Assembly (NCBI RefSeq): GCF_900115955.1
Contig: NZ_FOYL01000001.1
Coordinates: 558,001 to 622,000 of the forward strand
Reading direction: 5' to 3'
Origin: Lentzea waywayandensis
Lineage (GTDB): Bacteria > Actinomycetota > Actinomycetes > Mycobacteriales > Pseudonocardiaceae
DNA: 64,000 bases
Positions 8,986-17,201 of this stretch are shown one piece after another (the first letter of the stretch is position 1; each line of letters opens with the position of its first letter). Made by a program: the position numbers and the translations under genes. Below the pieces are notes generated by a model that saw nothing but the letters and a program-made list of their open reading frames with translations, was not told where the DNA came from and ran no database searches.

Positions 8986-9564
8986 GTGAAGCCGGTGTCG
9001 CACCTGGACTCCTATCGGCTCCAGATCACCGCGGGCCCACCGCCCGTTCCGGACCTGTCGATGCCGTGGGACGCCCGCGTCGCCCGTGCGGACGGCTACG
9101 ACCTGCACCTCGTGCACCGCTGGAACCAGGCACCGCACGTGGCGGCGTTCTGGCGGCAGGCGTGGACGCTGCCGCAGTGGGAACGCCGGCTGGAAGAGCA
9201 GCTGGCGGGCGACGACGACCGGCCGTTGCTGATCAGCTGGCACGGCCGCCCGGTGATCTACGCCGAGGTCTACCGAGCGGCCAGGCACGCCGTCGCCCGT
9301 TGCTACCAGGCGCGGCCGCACGACCTGGGGCTGAACCTCGCGGTCGGCGACCTGGCCATGACCGACCGCGGACTCGTGCGGTCGCTGCTCCCCCGGCTCA
9401 CCGACGCGCTGTTCGAGGCCGACCCGCACTGCACCCGGATCGTGCTGGAACCGGACGTGCGCAACACCCGCGCCATCAGGTCGTTCGAGGCAGGCGGGTT
9501 CGTGGCGGCGGACGAGATCATGCTGCCGGGCAAGCTCGCACTGCTGATGGTGTGCCGTCGTTAG
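8986..9564 (+). CDS. IucB/AlcB-type siderophore N-acyltransferase (GNAT)
   Basis: This 192-residue protein resembles siderophore lysine/ornithine N-acyltransferases such as IucB, RhbD and mycobacterial MbtK. Typical parts are MPWDARVARADGYDLHLVHRWNQAPHVAAFWRQ near the N-terminus, RPVIYAEVYRAARH, DLGLNLAVGD and the C-terminal RIVLEPDVRNTRAIRSFEAGGFV. It would acylate a hydroxylated or plain side-chain amine during hydroxamate siderophore synthesis. The GTG start has an AGGAGG ribosome binding site (8976-8981) and sits 21 nt behind an iron box, which supports a role in iron acquisition. No siderophore synthetase gene lies nearby, so the pathway must be encoded elsewhere. Confidence 0.85.
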   Translation: MKPVSHLDSYRLQITAGPPPVPDLSMPWDARVARADGYDLHLVHRWNQAPHVAAFWRQAWTLPQWERRLEEQLAGDDDRPLLISWHGRPVIYAEVYRAARHAVARCYQARPHDLGLNLAVGDLAMTDRGLVRSLLPRLTDALFEADPHCTRIVLEPDVRNTRAIRSFEAGGFVAADEIMLPGKLALLMVCRR

Positions 9565-10196
9565 AACGCGGTGATGTCCTGCGGTGCGCGTTCCTTACGA
9601 CTGAGCGCGCGCACGACGTCGATCGCGCGATGCTTGTTGAGCGCCATGCGGGTCAGCAGGTCGATGACGGTCTCGTTGACGGGGCGCGGGAACTCGGGCG
9701 TCTCCAGCCCGACGCTCACCGCGAGGTCGTCGGAGTGCACGACGAACTCCATCAAGCGGCTGACCAGGTACTCGTCCAGTGGCACCGCCCACGGCCCCCA
9801 GTGCGGCATCCGGACGCCCCGGTTCTCCTGCCCCGGCAACGTCTTGGCGAGTTCTTCGAGGGTCTGCTCGAACCGGTCGCACAGGGCCGCCTGCCCCTCC
9901 GCCGCGAGCTTCTCGCCGCCCGCCCGGATGCGGGTGTGGAACTCGGAGTCGACGTCCAGATCGGTCCACTTCGCGCGCTCGTAGTGCTCCATCAGGCTGA
10001 CGACCGGCTCGTCACCGACCGGCGTCCCGATCATGCCCGGCAGCGGCAGGACCTGGTAGGCGACGTGCCCGGCGAGGCCGCTGACCCCGAACTCCGGCAG
10101 GGCGCTGGGCTGGTCCCAGTTCAGCGCGACCTGCTGGTGGCGCAGCAGGTCCAGGGCGATGCGGGCGGTGGTCAGGAAGTCTTCTCTGATCGTCAC
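9561..10196 (-). CDS. Maleylpyruvate isomerase-like metal-binding protein
   Basis: This 211-residue protein resembles the mycothiol-dependent maleylpyruvate isomerase/TIGR03083 group of the DinB superfamily. It has an N-terminal helix (DFLTTARIALDLLRHQQVALNW), LAGHVAYQVLPLPG with a metal-ligand His, and SRLMEFVVHSDDLAVSVGL with the second His and an Asp. Some family members isomerise maleylpyruvate, while others have unknown mycothiol-linked reactions; the substrate here is unknown. Its stop overlaps the stop of the acetyltransferase gene by 4 nt in convergent orientation. Confidence 0.8.
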   Translation of the reverse strand: MTIREDFLTTARIALDLLRHQQVALNWDQPSALPEFGVSGLAGHVAYQVLPLPGMIGTPVGDEPVVSLMEHYERAKWTDLDVDSEFHTRIRAGGEKLAAEGQAALCDRFEQTLEELAKTLPGQENRGVRMPHWGPWAVPLDEYLVSRLMEFVVHSDDLAVSVGLETPEFPRPVNETVIDLLTRMALNKHRAIDVVRALSRKERAPQDITAF

Positions 10197-10206
10197 CTCG
10201 CCGAAG

Positions 10207-10680
10207 CTACGCGATGCTTCCCGATCGCCCGACGGATTTCTTCGGCATGTGCTTGCGGCTCAACGACCACAGCATCGCGGCCATCAGCAGGATCCAGCCG
10301 ATGACGGTCCCGGCCAGCGCGAGCCCGGCGAGGTTCGGGTAGCGCTTGGTGTCGGAGTCGGCCACCAGGTTCCGGCCGTTGTGCGTGGTGGCGACCGGAA
10401 CCGGGACACCGATGTGGTCGGGGGTGAGAAAGCCCCGCGACTCCATCGTGCGTGACGGCCCGCCGCGCGCGCTGACGTCGACCTGGCAGATGTACCAGGC
10501 CTTGAAGCCACCGGTCAGCGTGATCGGGTCCTGCCGCTCGCACGACCTCGCCACCCCGACGAGGGTGCTGGTGCCGCCGGCTTCGATCTGGTCGCCCAGG
10601 TGGGTCCAGACCGTGGCCGCCGTGAGGTACCCGAGCGGCGGCATCACGAAGAAGACGAACAGGAATCCGAGGAGCTTCAT
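10207..10680 (-). CDS. Two-pass membrane protein of the YbaB/WXG operon
   Basis: This 157-residue protein has a transmembrane helix at about 3-24 (GFLFVFFVMPPLGYLTAATVW) and another at about 117-140 (LAGLALAGTVIGWILLMAAMLW). Between them are about 90 residues with two cysteines (SCERQ and YICQVDV), predicted to lie outside the membrane. I do not recognise a characterised family. Its ATG overlaps the stop of the WXG-like gene by 4 nt, so it belongs to the operon with the YbaB, EspC-like and WXG-like genes. An envelope role alongside those secreted-type proteins is inferred only from position. Confidence 0.75.
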   Translation of the reverse strand: MKLLGFLFVFFVMPPLGYLTAATVWTHLGDQIEAGGTSTLVGVARSCERQDPITLTGGFKAWYICQVDVSARGGPSRTMESRGFLTPDHIGVPVPVATTHNGRNLVADSDTKRYPNLAGLALAGTVIGWILLMAAMLWSLSRKHMPKKSVGRSGSIA

Positions 10681-11681
10681 CCACCCTGCTTCTGTTCGGG
10701 CTCCGAGTCGAACAGATCGCCCGACTGACTGTCGAACACCTTGCCCGCCTCCTTGCCCAGGTCGACACCCAGCTTCGGCACGGAGTCGGCGGGCGCGGAC
10801 TTCACCCCGTCCACGACGTGCTTCTTCGCCTCGCTCACCCCGTGCTTCACCGCGTCCAGGTTGGTCGCCTTGCTGACGATGGCGTTCGCCACGTAGAAGT
10901 TCGTCACCCCGCTGCGCGCACCGCTGGAGAGCTTGGTCAGTGCGTTCATGGCACCCTGGAAGACGTTCTCCAGCTTGCCGAACAGGCCGGTGGCGTTGCT
11001 GAACGCCTTGGAGAGCTTCTTGCACCAGCCCAGGGCCTTGTTCGCGTATTTGACGGCCGTGGCGGTGCATTCCGCGATCGCGCCCGCGACACCCGCACCG
11101 AACGCGGCCATGGCCGGGGCCCACCGAATGCAGATGCTGATCAGTTTGCCGACGGCTTCGGAGATCAGGTCGCGGACGATGCCCCGCACCACGTTGAGGA
11201 TGGTCTTGCAGACGTTGACGAGCACGGAGATGCCCTGCGCGCCGGTCGCGACGGAGCCGTACGTGTCGGCCTTGTCGACACCGAACCGCTCGTACGCCCG
11301 GAACTCCTCGCCGGTCCACTGGCCGGTGTCGGTCTTCACCCACTGCCTGAGGTCGGTGGAGACCTGTTCGACGTGGTTGGCGATGTTGCCCCACGTCTTC
11401 GACATCGAGTCGAGCTGTTGCTGGTCGCCGGTGAGCCAGTCGAGCGGCTCCCGCAGGAACGGGACGTGCTCGATCAGCCAGCCGAAGCCCGCGCCGATCA
11501 GGCCCGCGAGCGGGTCCGCCAGGAAGCCCGCCACCCCCGTCGCGCCGCCCGCCGCGTTCATCAGGCCCTCGGCCCAGTTGCCCTGGCTGATGGCGGAGAA
11601 CGTCTCGGCGGCGTCGTGCGCCAGGCCGAGGCCCTCGGTCGCCTTGGTCTGTTCGCCTGCGACTTTCAGCGGGTTCGTCAT
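10677..11681 (-). CDS. WXG100-like type VII secretion-associated protein
   Basis: This 334-residue helical protein has features of long WXG/ESX-type proteins. It has a glycine/alanine-rich N-terminal part (about 40-75), then a helical hairpin (QQLDSMSKTWGNIANHVEQVSTDLRQW) ending in a WTG turn at residues 122-124. A long amphipathic and hydrophobic region (150-230) and a charged C-terminal tail follow. The organisation suggests a type VII secretion substrate or effector with an N-terminal targeting domain, but no toxin domain is recognisable in the C-terminus. Upstream it overlaps the EspC-like gene by 4 nt, and downstream the membrane-protein gene. Confidence 0.7.
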   Translation of the reverse strand: MTNPLKVAGEQTKATEGLGLAHDAAETFSAISQGNWAEGLMNAAGGATGVAGFLADPLAGLIGAGFGWLIEHVPFLREPLDWLTGDQQQLDSMSKTWGNIANHVEQVSTDLRQWVKTDTGQWTGEEFRAYERFGVDKADTYGSVATGAQGISVLVNVCKTILNVVRGIVRDLISEAVGKLISICIRWAPAMAAFGAGVAGAIAECTATAVKYANKALGWCKKLSKAFSNATGLFGKLENVFQGAMNALTKLSSGARSGVTNFYVANAIVSKATNLDAVKHGVSEAKKHVVDGVKSAPADSVPKLGVDLGKEAGKVFDSQSGDLFDSEPEQKQGG

Positions 11682-11980
11682 TTCCGGTGCGTCCCGTCGA
11701 GGTTCGTGGCCTGGGCTTGTTCGTTCGACTTGATGTGCAGCGCCATGTCGGCGAACTCGCGGTAGTGCGCGACCGCCGAGTCCGAGGCCTTCTCGATGGC
11801 GTTGGCGGCCAGGGCCGACGCGCCCGCGCAGATGCCCGCGAGCGGCATGCCCAGCAGGCCGAACGCCGTCGCGTCCATGGTCGCGTTCGCGGACGTGACC
11901 GCGGTGTTGATGCGGGCGCCGATGTCGTCGAGCTTGCCCAGGTGCGCCTTCATCTCGGCTTCGTCGCTGGCGTGGTTCAT
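11678..11980 (-). CDS. EspC-like type VII secretion target protein
   Basis: This is a 100-residue helical protein (NHASDEAEMKAHLGKLDDIG, then AVTSANATMDATAFGLLGMPLAG, then AVAHYREFADMALHIKSNEQA). The length and the pattern of a hydrophobic glycine-containing turn between two helices fit the ESX-1 EspC/DUF2580 type of small type VII secretion proteins. The ATG at 11980 overlaps the YbaB stop (ATGA), and its own stop overlaps the next start. Pairing with the following WXG-like protein as a heterodimer is plausible but not demonstrated. Confidence 0.72.
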   Translation of the reverse strand: MNHASDEAEMKAHLGKLDDIGARINTAVTSANATMDATAFGLLGMPLAGICAGASALAANAIEKASDSAVAHYREFADMALHIKSNEQAQATNLDGTHRK

Positions 11981-12474
11981 CGCAGGTACCCGCCGTCGCC
12001 GAAGTCCTCGTCCTCCTCGGGCGGACGGGGTGCGCGGGGCGGGCGCGGGACCGGCGGGTGGTCGTCCTCGATCTGGCCGAGGGCGGACTGCGGCGGGCCC
12101 CACGACGGGCGTTCGGGCTCGACGGGCGGCGCAGCGCTGCGGAGCTTGTCCATCATCATGTGCATCGCCTCGGAGTCCGCGCCCATCAACGGCGTCATGG
12201 CCTCCTGCACCGTCGACGCGACACGTCCCTGCGCGGCCTGCACGACCCGCAGCACCTCGCGGCCGACCGTGTCGCCGTCCTTGCGCTGCAAGGCGTTGCC
12301 GAGCCGGAGGTCCACCAGGTTGCCGGCGTCGTTCACCGTCACCGAGATCTGGCCGTCCGCGCTGCGTTCGGTCACCCGCAACGTCGCCAGCGTCTCGCGA
12401 ATCGCGTCGCTGCGGCGTTGTGCCTCGGCGAGCGTCCCCTCGTAGTTCGCGAGGATCCGGTCAGGATCTGTCAT
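11977..12474 (-). CDS. YbaB/EbfC-family nucleoid-associated protein
   Basis: This 165-residue protein begins with a helix (DRILANYEGTLAEAQRRSDAIRETLATLRVTERSADG), followed by the YbaB strands ISVTVNDAGNLVDLRLG and a C-terminal helix. It ends in a proline- and acid-rich tail (about residues 120-165). YbaB/EbfC proteins are dimeric DNA-binding nucleoid proteins, but many actinobacterial paralogues sit in type VII secretion-like operons, as here, and may not act on chromatin. The ATG at 12474 was chosen over a start 9 codons upstream because it directly precedes the first helix. It is the first gene of the four-gene operon. Confidence 0.82.
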   Translation of the reverse strand: MTDPDRILANYEGTLAEAQRRSDAIRETLATLRVTERSADGQISVTVNDAGNLVDLRLGNALQRKDGDTVGREVLRVVQAAQGRVASTVQEAMTPLMGADSEAMHMMMDKLRSAAPPVEPERPSWGPPQSALGQIEDDHPPVPRPPRAPRPPEEDEDFGDGGYLR

Positions 12475-12546
12475 CGTCGCCCCCGGTGTACGCGTAGTCA
12501 CCCAACGCGACCGGATACTAGTCCGAACAGAGCAACGCCACGCGGG

Positions 12547-13896
12547 CTACTCGCCCCGGATCACCCGGCGCAGCCGGGGCAACCGCTCCGCCACAGCGCG
12601 TTCGTTGCCGCGCCCGGTCGGCTCGTAGTAGTCGCGCCCCACCAGGTCGTCCGGCGCGTACTGCTGCGTCAGCACGCCCTCCGGCACGTCGTGCGGATAC
12701 CGGTAGCCCTGGGCGTTGCCCAGCTTCGCCGCGCCCGCGTAGTGGCCATCGCGCAGATGTGCGGGCACGGAACCGATGGCGCCCTTGCGGACGTCCTCGA
12801 CGGCAGCGGAGATCGCGGTGGTGACGGCGTTCGACTTCGGCGCGGTGGCGAGGTGGATCGTGGCCTGCGCGAGGTTCAGGGTGCATTCGGGCAGGCCGAT
12901 GAGCTGCACGGCCTGAGCCGCCGCCACGCACGTCTGCAGCGCCGTCGGGTCGGCCATGCCGATGTCCTCGCTGGCGTGGATCACCAGCCGGCGCGCGATG
13001 AAGCGGGGGTCCTCCCCCGCCTCGATCATCCGCGCGAGGTAGTGCAGGGCCGCGTCGACGTCCGAGCCGCGGATCGACTTGATGAACGCCGAGGTCACGT
13101 CGTAGTGCTGGTCGCCGTCGCGGTCGTAGCGCACCGCCGCCTTGTCCACAGTGGACTCCAGCAGCGACAGCGTGATCACGCCCTCGTTCGACGCCAGCGC
13201 CGAGTCCGCCGCCGCCTCCAGCGCCGTGAGCGACCGGCGGGCGTCGCCACCGGCCAGGCGGATCAGGTGGTCCTCGGCCTCGGGTTCCAGCACGACGGAA
13301 CCACCCAGGCCGCGTTCGTCGGACACCGCGCGCTTGATGACCGAGCGCACGCCGTCGTCGGTCAACGACTTGAGCTGCAACACGAGCGAACGCGACAGCA
13401 AGGGCGACACGACCGAGAAGAACGGGTTCTCCGTGGTGGCCGCGACGAGCAGCACGATCCGGTCCTCGACCGCGCCCAGCAGGGCGTCCTGCTGCGTCTT
13501 GGAGAACCGGTGCACCTCGTCGATGAACAGGACGGTCGACTCACCGGAGCGGACCAGGCGGCGCCGGGCCTCGTCGATGACCGCCCGCACCTCCTTGACT
13601 CCGGCCGACAGGGCCGACAGAGCGACGAACCGGCGTCCGGTCGCCTTCGACACCAGCGTCGCGAGAGTCGTCTTGCCGGTGCCGGGAGGGCCGTAGAGCA
13701 TCACGGACGCCGGTGTGGCGCCCTCGACCAGGCGGCGCAACGGGGCGCCCGGCCCGAGCAGGTGGTCCTGGCCGACGACCTCGTCCAGCGTGACCGGACG
13801 CATCCGCACGGCCAGCGGGGCGTTGGCCGCGATGCGCTCGGCCTTCTCCTCGTCGGACGCGCCGAAGAGGCCCTCGTCGAACAGACCTTCGCTCAT
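12547..13896 (-). CDS. rarA: Replication-associated recombination protein A
   Basis: RarA (MgsA) is an AAA+ clamp-loader-like ATPase that acts at stalled replication forks. The 449-residue protein has Walker [10 protein letters not shown] (69-77), Walker [12 protein letters not shown] (near 120-130), sensor 1 [10 protein letters not shown] and an arginine-finger region. The C-terminal MgsA tetramerisation domain carries [36 protein letters not shown] and [10 protein letters not shown]. Length and order are those of the family. It is divergent from the uridine-kinase-like gene with 37 nt between starts. Confidence 0.97.
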   Translation of the reverse strand: MSEGLFDEGLFGASDEEKAERIAANAPLAVRMRPVTLDEVVGQDHLLGPGAPLRRLVEGATPASVMLYGPPGTGKTTLATLVSKATGRRFVALSALSAGVKEVRAVIDEARRRLVRSGESTVLFIDEVHRFSKTQQDALLGAVEDRIVLLVAATTENPFFSVVSPLLSRSLVLQLKSLTDDGVRSVIKRAVSDERGLGGSVVLEPEAEDHLIRLAGGDARRSLTALEAAADSALASNEGVITLSLLESTVDKAAVRYDRDGDQHYDVTSAFIKSIRGSDVDAALHYLARMIEAGEDPRFIARRLVIHASEDIGMADPTALQTCVAAAQAVQLIGLPECTLNLAQATIHLATAPKSNAVTTAISAAVEDVRKGAIGSVPAHLRDGHYAGAAKLGNAQGYRYPHDVPEGVLTQQYAPDDLVGRDYYEPTGRGNERAVAERLPRLRRVIRGE

Positions 13897-13933
13897 GCGT
13901 TCGAGCCTAAGTCATGTGCGAGGATCGCGTTCC

Positions 13934-14512
13934 GTGCCCATCCCTCGTGCCGTGCTGCTCGCCGGACCCTCCGGCTCAGGCAAGTCGACACTCGCCGCCC
14001 ACCTCGGCTGGCCCGTGCTGCGCCTGGACGACTTCTACCGCGACGGCGACGACCCGCTGCTGCCCCGCGACGAGCACGGCAGGGCCGACTGGGACGACAT
14101 CGGCTCGTGGAACGCGGACAAGGCGCTCCAGGCGATCATCGAGCTGTCGGACAACGGCCGGGTCGAGGCGCCGGTCTACTCGATCAGCGAGGACCGCGCG
14201 GTCGGCACGCAGACGATCGAGCTCGGCGACGCGCCCGCGTTCATCGCGGAGGGGCTGTTCGCGGACCTGCTGGTCCAGGGCGCGCGGGAGGCGGGGGTGC
14301 TACGGGACGCGATCGTGCTCGCGCCGAGTCCGCCGGTCACGTTCGTGCGCCGGTTCGCCCGCGACGTCGCCGAGGCCCGCAAGCCGGTGCCGACGCTGGT
14401 CAGGCGCGGGTTGCGGCTGATGCGCGAACAGCCGCAGGTGGTCAAACGGTGCGTCAGCGCAGGCATGCGGCGCACGACACCGGCCAAGGCGCGGACCGAG
14501 CTCGTTTCGTGA
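13934..14512 (+). CDS. Uridine kinase-like P-loop protein
   Basis: This 192-residue protein starts almost directly with a P-loop (VLLAGPSGSGKSTLAAHL) and continues with LRLDDFYRDGDDPLLPRD, DWDDIGSWN and a lid-like segment (APVYSISEDRAVGTQTI). That order matches the uridine kinase/phosphoribulokinase-like group, where the DDFY motif binds substrate. It may phosphorylate a nucleoside or related small molecule; the substrate is unproven. The GTG at 13934 is chosen because longer in-frame starts would run into the rarA gene. Confidence 0.8.
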   Translation: MPIPRAVLLAGPSGSGKSTLAAHLGWPVLRLDDFYRDGDDPLLPRDEHGRADWDDIGSWNADKALQAIIELSDNGRVEAPVYSISEDRAVGTQTIELGDAPAFIAEGLFADLLVQGAREAGVLRDAIVLAPSPPVTFVRRFARDVAEARKPVPTLVRRGLRLMREQPQVVKRCVSAGMRRTTPAKARTELVS

Positions 14513-14582
14513 TCGCGTTCGCCAGTGGCGGTGGTGCTGATCTGGCAGGATGCCGCTCACACCACGACCGGGGGTAGCCGAG

Positions 14583-15587
14583 ATGTCCGAAACGCCCGGC
14601 TGGTCCTCACCGGACCAGCCATCGAACCAGCCGCAGCAGCCGGGGCAGCAGCCGCCTCAGTACGGCCAGCAGCCCGGCTACAACGCCCCTCCGCCGCCCG
14701 GAGCGGGACCGACGATCAAGCCCGGCGTGATCCCGCTGCGCCCGCTGGCGGTCGGTGAGATCGTCGACGGCGCCATCACGACGATGCGCCGCTACCCGAA
14801 GCTGATCATCGGCGCGGCCGCCATCGTCGCCGCGGTCACGCAGATCCTCGGCCTGCTGGTGCAGCTGCCGTTCCTGGACGACCTCACCGCCGTCGTGACG
14901 CTCGACCCGAACTCGGTGACGCAGGAACAGGCGATCGACCAGTTCACCAGCGCCATCACCGGTTTCCTCACCGGCACGCTGCTCAGCGTCTTCCTGCTGC
15001 TGCTCGGCACCGTGTTCCTGTCGGGCTTCATCACCGTCATCGTGGGCCACGCCGTGCTGGGCAAGCCGGTCACGTTCGCGCAGGCGTGGGAGGAGTTCAA
15101 GCCGCGGCTGCTCCCGCTGCTCGGCGCGACGCTGCTCTCCGGTCTCGTGATCACCGTCGGCCTGATCCTCTGCATCGTGCCCGGCGTCTGGCTGTGGGTG
15201 TTGTTCGCGCTGGTCACGCCCGCGCTGGTGCTGGAGCGCTGCGGCGTCACCACCGCGTTCGGCCGGTCGAAGAAGCTCGTGGACGGCGCCTGGTGGCGGA
15301 CGTTCGGCATCCTGCTGCTCACCGTCGTGATCGGCTGGGTGATCAGCTGGATCATCAGCCTGCCGTTCGGCCTGCTGGGCGCGGCGACGACCGGTTTCTC
15401 GTCCGACCCCACGGCGGCGCTGAGCATCGGCTCGCTGATCCTGTCGACCATCGGCGCGATCATCGCCTCGACGATCACGCTGCCGTTCAGCTCCGCGGTG
15501 ACCGTGCTGCTCTACGTCGACCGCCGGATGCGTTCCGAGGGCATGGACATCGAACTCCAGCGGGCCGCAGGGCATGGCGGTATCTGA
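14583..15587 (+). CDS. Glycerophosphoryl diester phosphodiesterase membrane-domain protein
   Basis: This 334-residue membrane protein has an N-terminal tail rich in Pro, Gln and Gly (about residues 5-45). About six hydrophobic helices follow, with the arrangement of the GPDPase membrane domain (LRPLAVGEIVDGAITTMRRYPKLIIGAAAIV, then LCIVPGVWLWVLFALVTPALVLERCG, then RSKKLVDGAWWRTFG). No phosphodiesterase catalytic domain is attached. The ATG at 14583 lies behind a GGGGGTAG sequence and is preferred over the ATG at 14550. It starts the run GPDPase-membrane, DUF4129, DUF4350, MoxR, DUF58, a cluster common in actinobacteria. Confidence 0.85.
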   Translation: MSETPGWSSPDQPSNQPQQPGQQPPQYGQQPGYNAPPPPGAGPTIKPGVIPLRPLAVGEIVDGAITTMRRYPKLIIGAAAIVAAVTQILGLLVQLPFLDDLTAVVTLDPNSVTQEQAIDQFTSAITGFLTGTLLSVFLLLLGTVFLSGFITVIVGHAVLGKPVTFAQAWEEFKPRLLPLLGATLLSGLVITVGLILCIVPGVWLWVLFALVTPALVLERCGVTTAFGRSKKLVDGAWWRTFGILLLTVVIGWVISWIISLPFGLLGAATTGFSSDPTAALSIGSLILSTIGAIIASTITLPFSSAVTVLLYVDRRMRSEGMDIELQRAAGHGGI

Positions 15588-16173
15588 CGTACCGGTAGAT
15601 CTCGGCCGCGACGAGGCTCGGGAGGCGGCCGTCCGGGAGCTCAGTGACCCGGCGTACGTCTCCGACGACCCGAACCCGCTGCAACGCGCCATCGACTGGA
15701 TCCTCGACCGCCTCGGCGAGCTCTTCGCCGGGGCGGGTGGCATGAGCGGGTTCACCGCGATCGCGATCATCGTGGCCGTGGCGGTGCTGATCGTGATCAT
15801 CATCAGGCTCCGCGTCGGGCGCACAGGCCGTGTGCTGCGATCGGGCGGCACGGTGTTCGGTTCGACCGTCCTGACCGCCGCGCAGCACCGGGCCGCCGCC
15901 GAGAAGGCCGCGGCCGCCGGTGACCTGGCCGAGGCCGTGCGCGAACGCTTCCGCGCGGTGGTGCGCGAACTGGAGCAACGCGGCGTGCTCGACGCACGGG
16001 CCGGCCGCACCGTGGACGAGGTCGCTTTCGAGGCGGGCCAGGCACTTCCGGTGCTCGCGGACGACCTGCGCGGCGCGGCGATGCAGTTCGACGACGTCTG
16101 GTACGGCGGCAGGCCCGCGACGGTGGAGGGGTATCAGGCGTTGGTCTCCGTGGACGGCAAGGTGAGCGGATGA
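15574..16173 (+). CDS. DUF4129 domain-containing membrane protein
   Basis: This 199-residue protein has one transmembrane helix (about residues 60-80). Behind it lies a DUF4129 region (AAQHRAAAEKAAAAGDLAEAVRERFRAVVRELEQRGVLDARAGRTVDEV, then FDDVWYGGRPAT). DUF4129 proteins accompany MoxR/DUF58 gene sets and transglutaminase-like membrane proteins; the molecular role is unknown. It overlaps the upstream gene by 14 nt and the DUF4350 gene by 4 nt, so it is in one operon with them. Confidence 0.9.
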   Translation: MAVSDVPVDLGRDEAREAAVRELSDPAYVSDDPNPLQRAIDWILDRLGELFAGAGGMSGFTAIAIIVAVAVLIVIIIRLRVGRTGRVLRSGGTVFGSTVLTAAQHRAAAEKAAAAGDLAEAVRERFRAVVRELEQRGVLDARAGRTVDEVAFEAGQALPVLADDLRGAAMQFDDVWYGGRPATVEGYQALVSVDGKVSG

Positions 16174-17201
16174 CGGCGGTCTCCCCCGACGCCGGGCGGA
16201 TCTGGACGGCCGCGCGCGGGCCACTGCTGATCGGCGTGATCATCCTCTTCACCGCCGTCGTGATCACGTTGGTGCGCGGCAGCGGCGAGGGCGGGTCGTT
16301 CGACCCCCGCTCGTTCCGGCCGGAGGGCAGCCACGCGGTCGCCGATCTGCTGGAGCAGAACGGCGTGCGGGTCGAGCTCACCGACACCGCGTCCGCTGTG
16401 GACGGTGCGACGCTGTTCGTGACGCAGCCGAACCTGATCGACCCGGAACGGCTCGCGGACCTGAGCAGCCGGGCCTCCGCGACCGTGCTCCTCGCGCCCG
16501 CCACCGGGGTGGGCCGGCTGGAGCCGGAGACCCGGCAACCGGGCTGCCCGCTGGCGGCCAAGGCGGGTGCGGCGACCACAGGCGGGTTCGTCTACGAGGG
16601 CGAACAGAGGTGCTACGACTCGACGCTGGTACGCACCGGCACCGTGACGATGATCGGCTACGGCGGGATCTTCACCAACCGCGACATCGACGAGGAGGGC
16701 AACGCGGCGCTCGCGTTGTCGTTGCTGGGCCAGCACGAACGGCTGGTCTGGTACGTGCCGTCGGCGGCGGACAGGTCCCAGCAGAAGTCGCTGACCGACC
16801 TGGTCCCGGACGGCTGGAAGTTCGCCGCGCTCCAGCTCGGCATCGCCGCCGTGCTGATCGCACTGTGGCGGGCGCGCAGGCTCGGCCGCGTGGTGCCCGA
16901 ACGGCTTCCGGTCGTGGTGCGCGCCGCCGAGACCGTGGAGGGCCGCGCTCGGTTGTATCGCCGGTCGCACGCCGCCTCGCACGCTGCTTCAGTGCTGCGC
17001 CAGGCGACTCGCGACCGGTTGGCGCCGCTGCTGGGGGTGCCGTTGGGCGACGATCCGTCCGAGGAGATCGCCCGCAGGACTTCGCGTCCCGTCGCCTCGG
17101 TGCGGGCGCTGCTGTACGACGAGGGGCCGGTGGACGACCGGGGGCTGGTCGCGCTGGCAACTGATCTGGACGTTCTGGAGGACGAGGTGCGCAAGGGATG
17201 A
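16170..17201 (+). CDS. DUF4350 domain-containing membrane protein
   Basis: This 343-residue protein has two membrane segments, near 16-35 and near 222-240. Between them is a DUF4350 domain, which resembles a glutamine-amidotransferase-like fold (SFRPEGSHAVADLLEQNGVRVELTDTASAVDGATLFVTQP). After the second membrane segment a cytoplasmic helical tail of about 100 residues follows. The function is unknown. Overlaps of 4 nt with both neighbours indicate translational coupling with the DUF4129 and MoxR genes. Confidence 0.9.
   Translation: MTAVSPDAGRIWTAARGPLLIGVIILFTAVVITLVRGSGEGGSFDPRSFRPEGSHAVADLLEQNGVRVELTDTASAVDGATLFVTQPNLIDPERLADLSSRASATVLLAPATGVGRLEPETRQPGCPLAAKAGAATTGGFVYEGEQRCYDSTLVRTGTVTMIGYGGIFTNRDIDEEGNAALALSLLGQHERLVWYVPSAADRSQQKSLTDLVPDGWKFAALQLGIAAVLIALWRARRLGRVVPERLPVVVRAAETVEGRARLYRRSHAASHAASVLRQATRDRLAPLLGVPLGDDPSEEIARRTSRPVASVRALLYDEGPVDDRGLVALATDLDVLEDEVRKG

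Noticed and set aside
12058..14577. A forward frame of 839 codons opposite ybaB and rarA.
   Set aside because: It is a shadow of rarA with no domain; the reverse strand carries clear AAA+ motifs.
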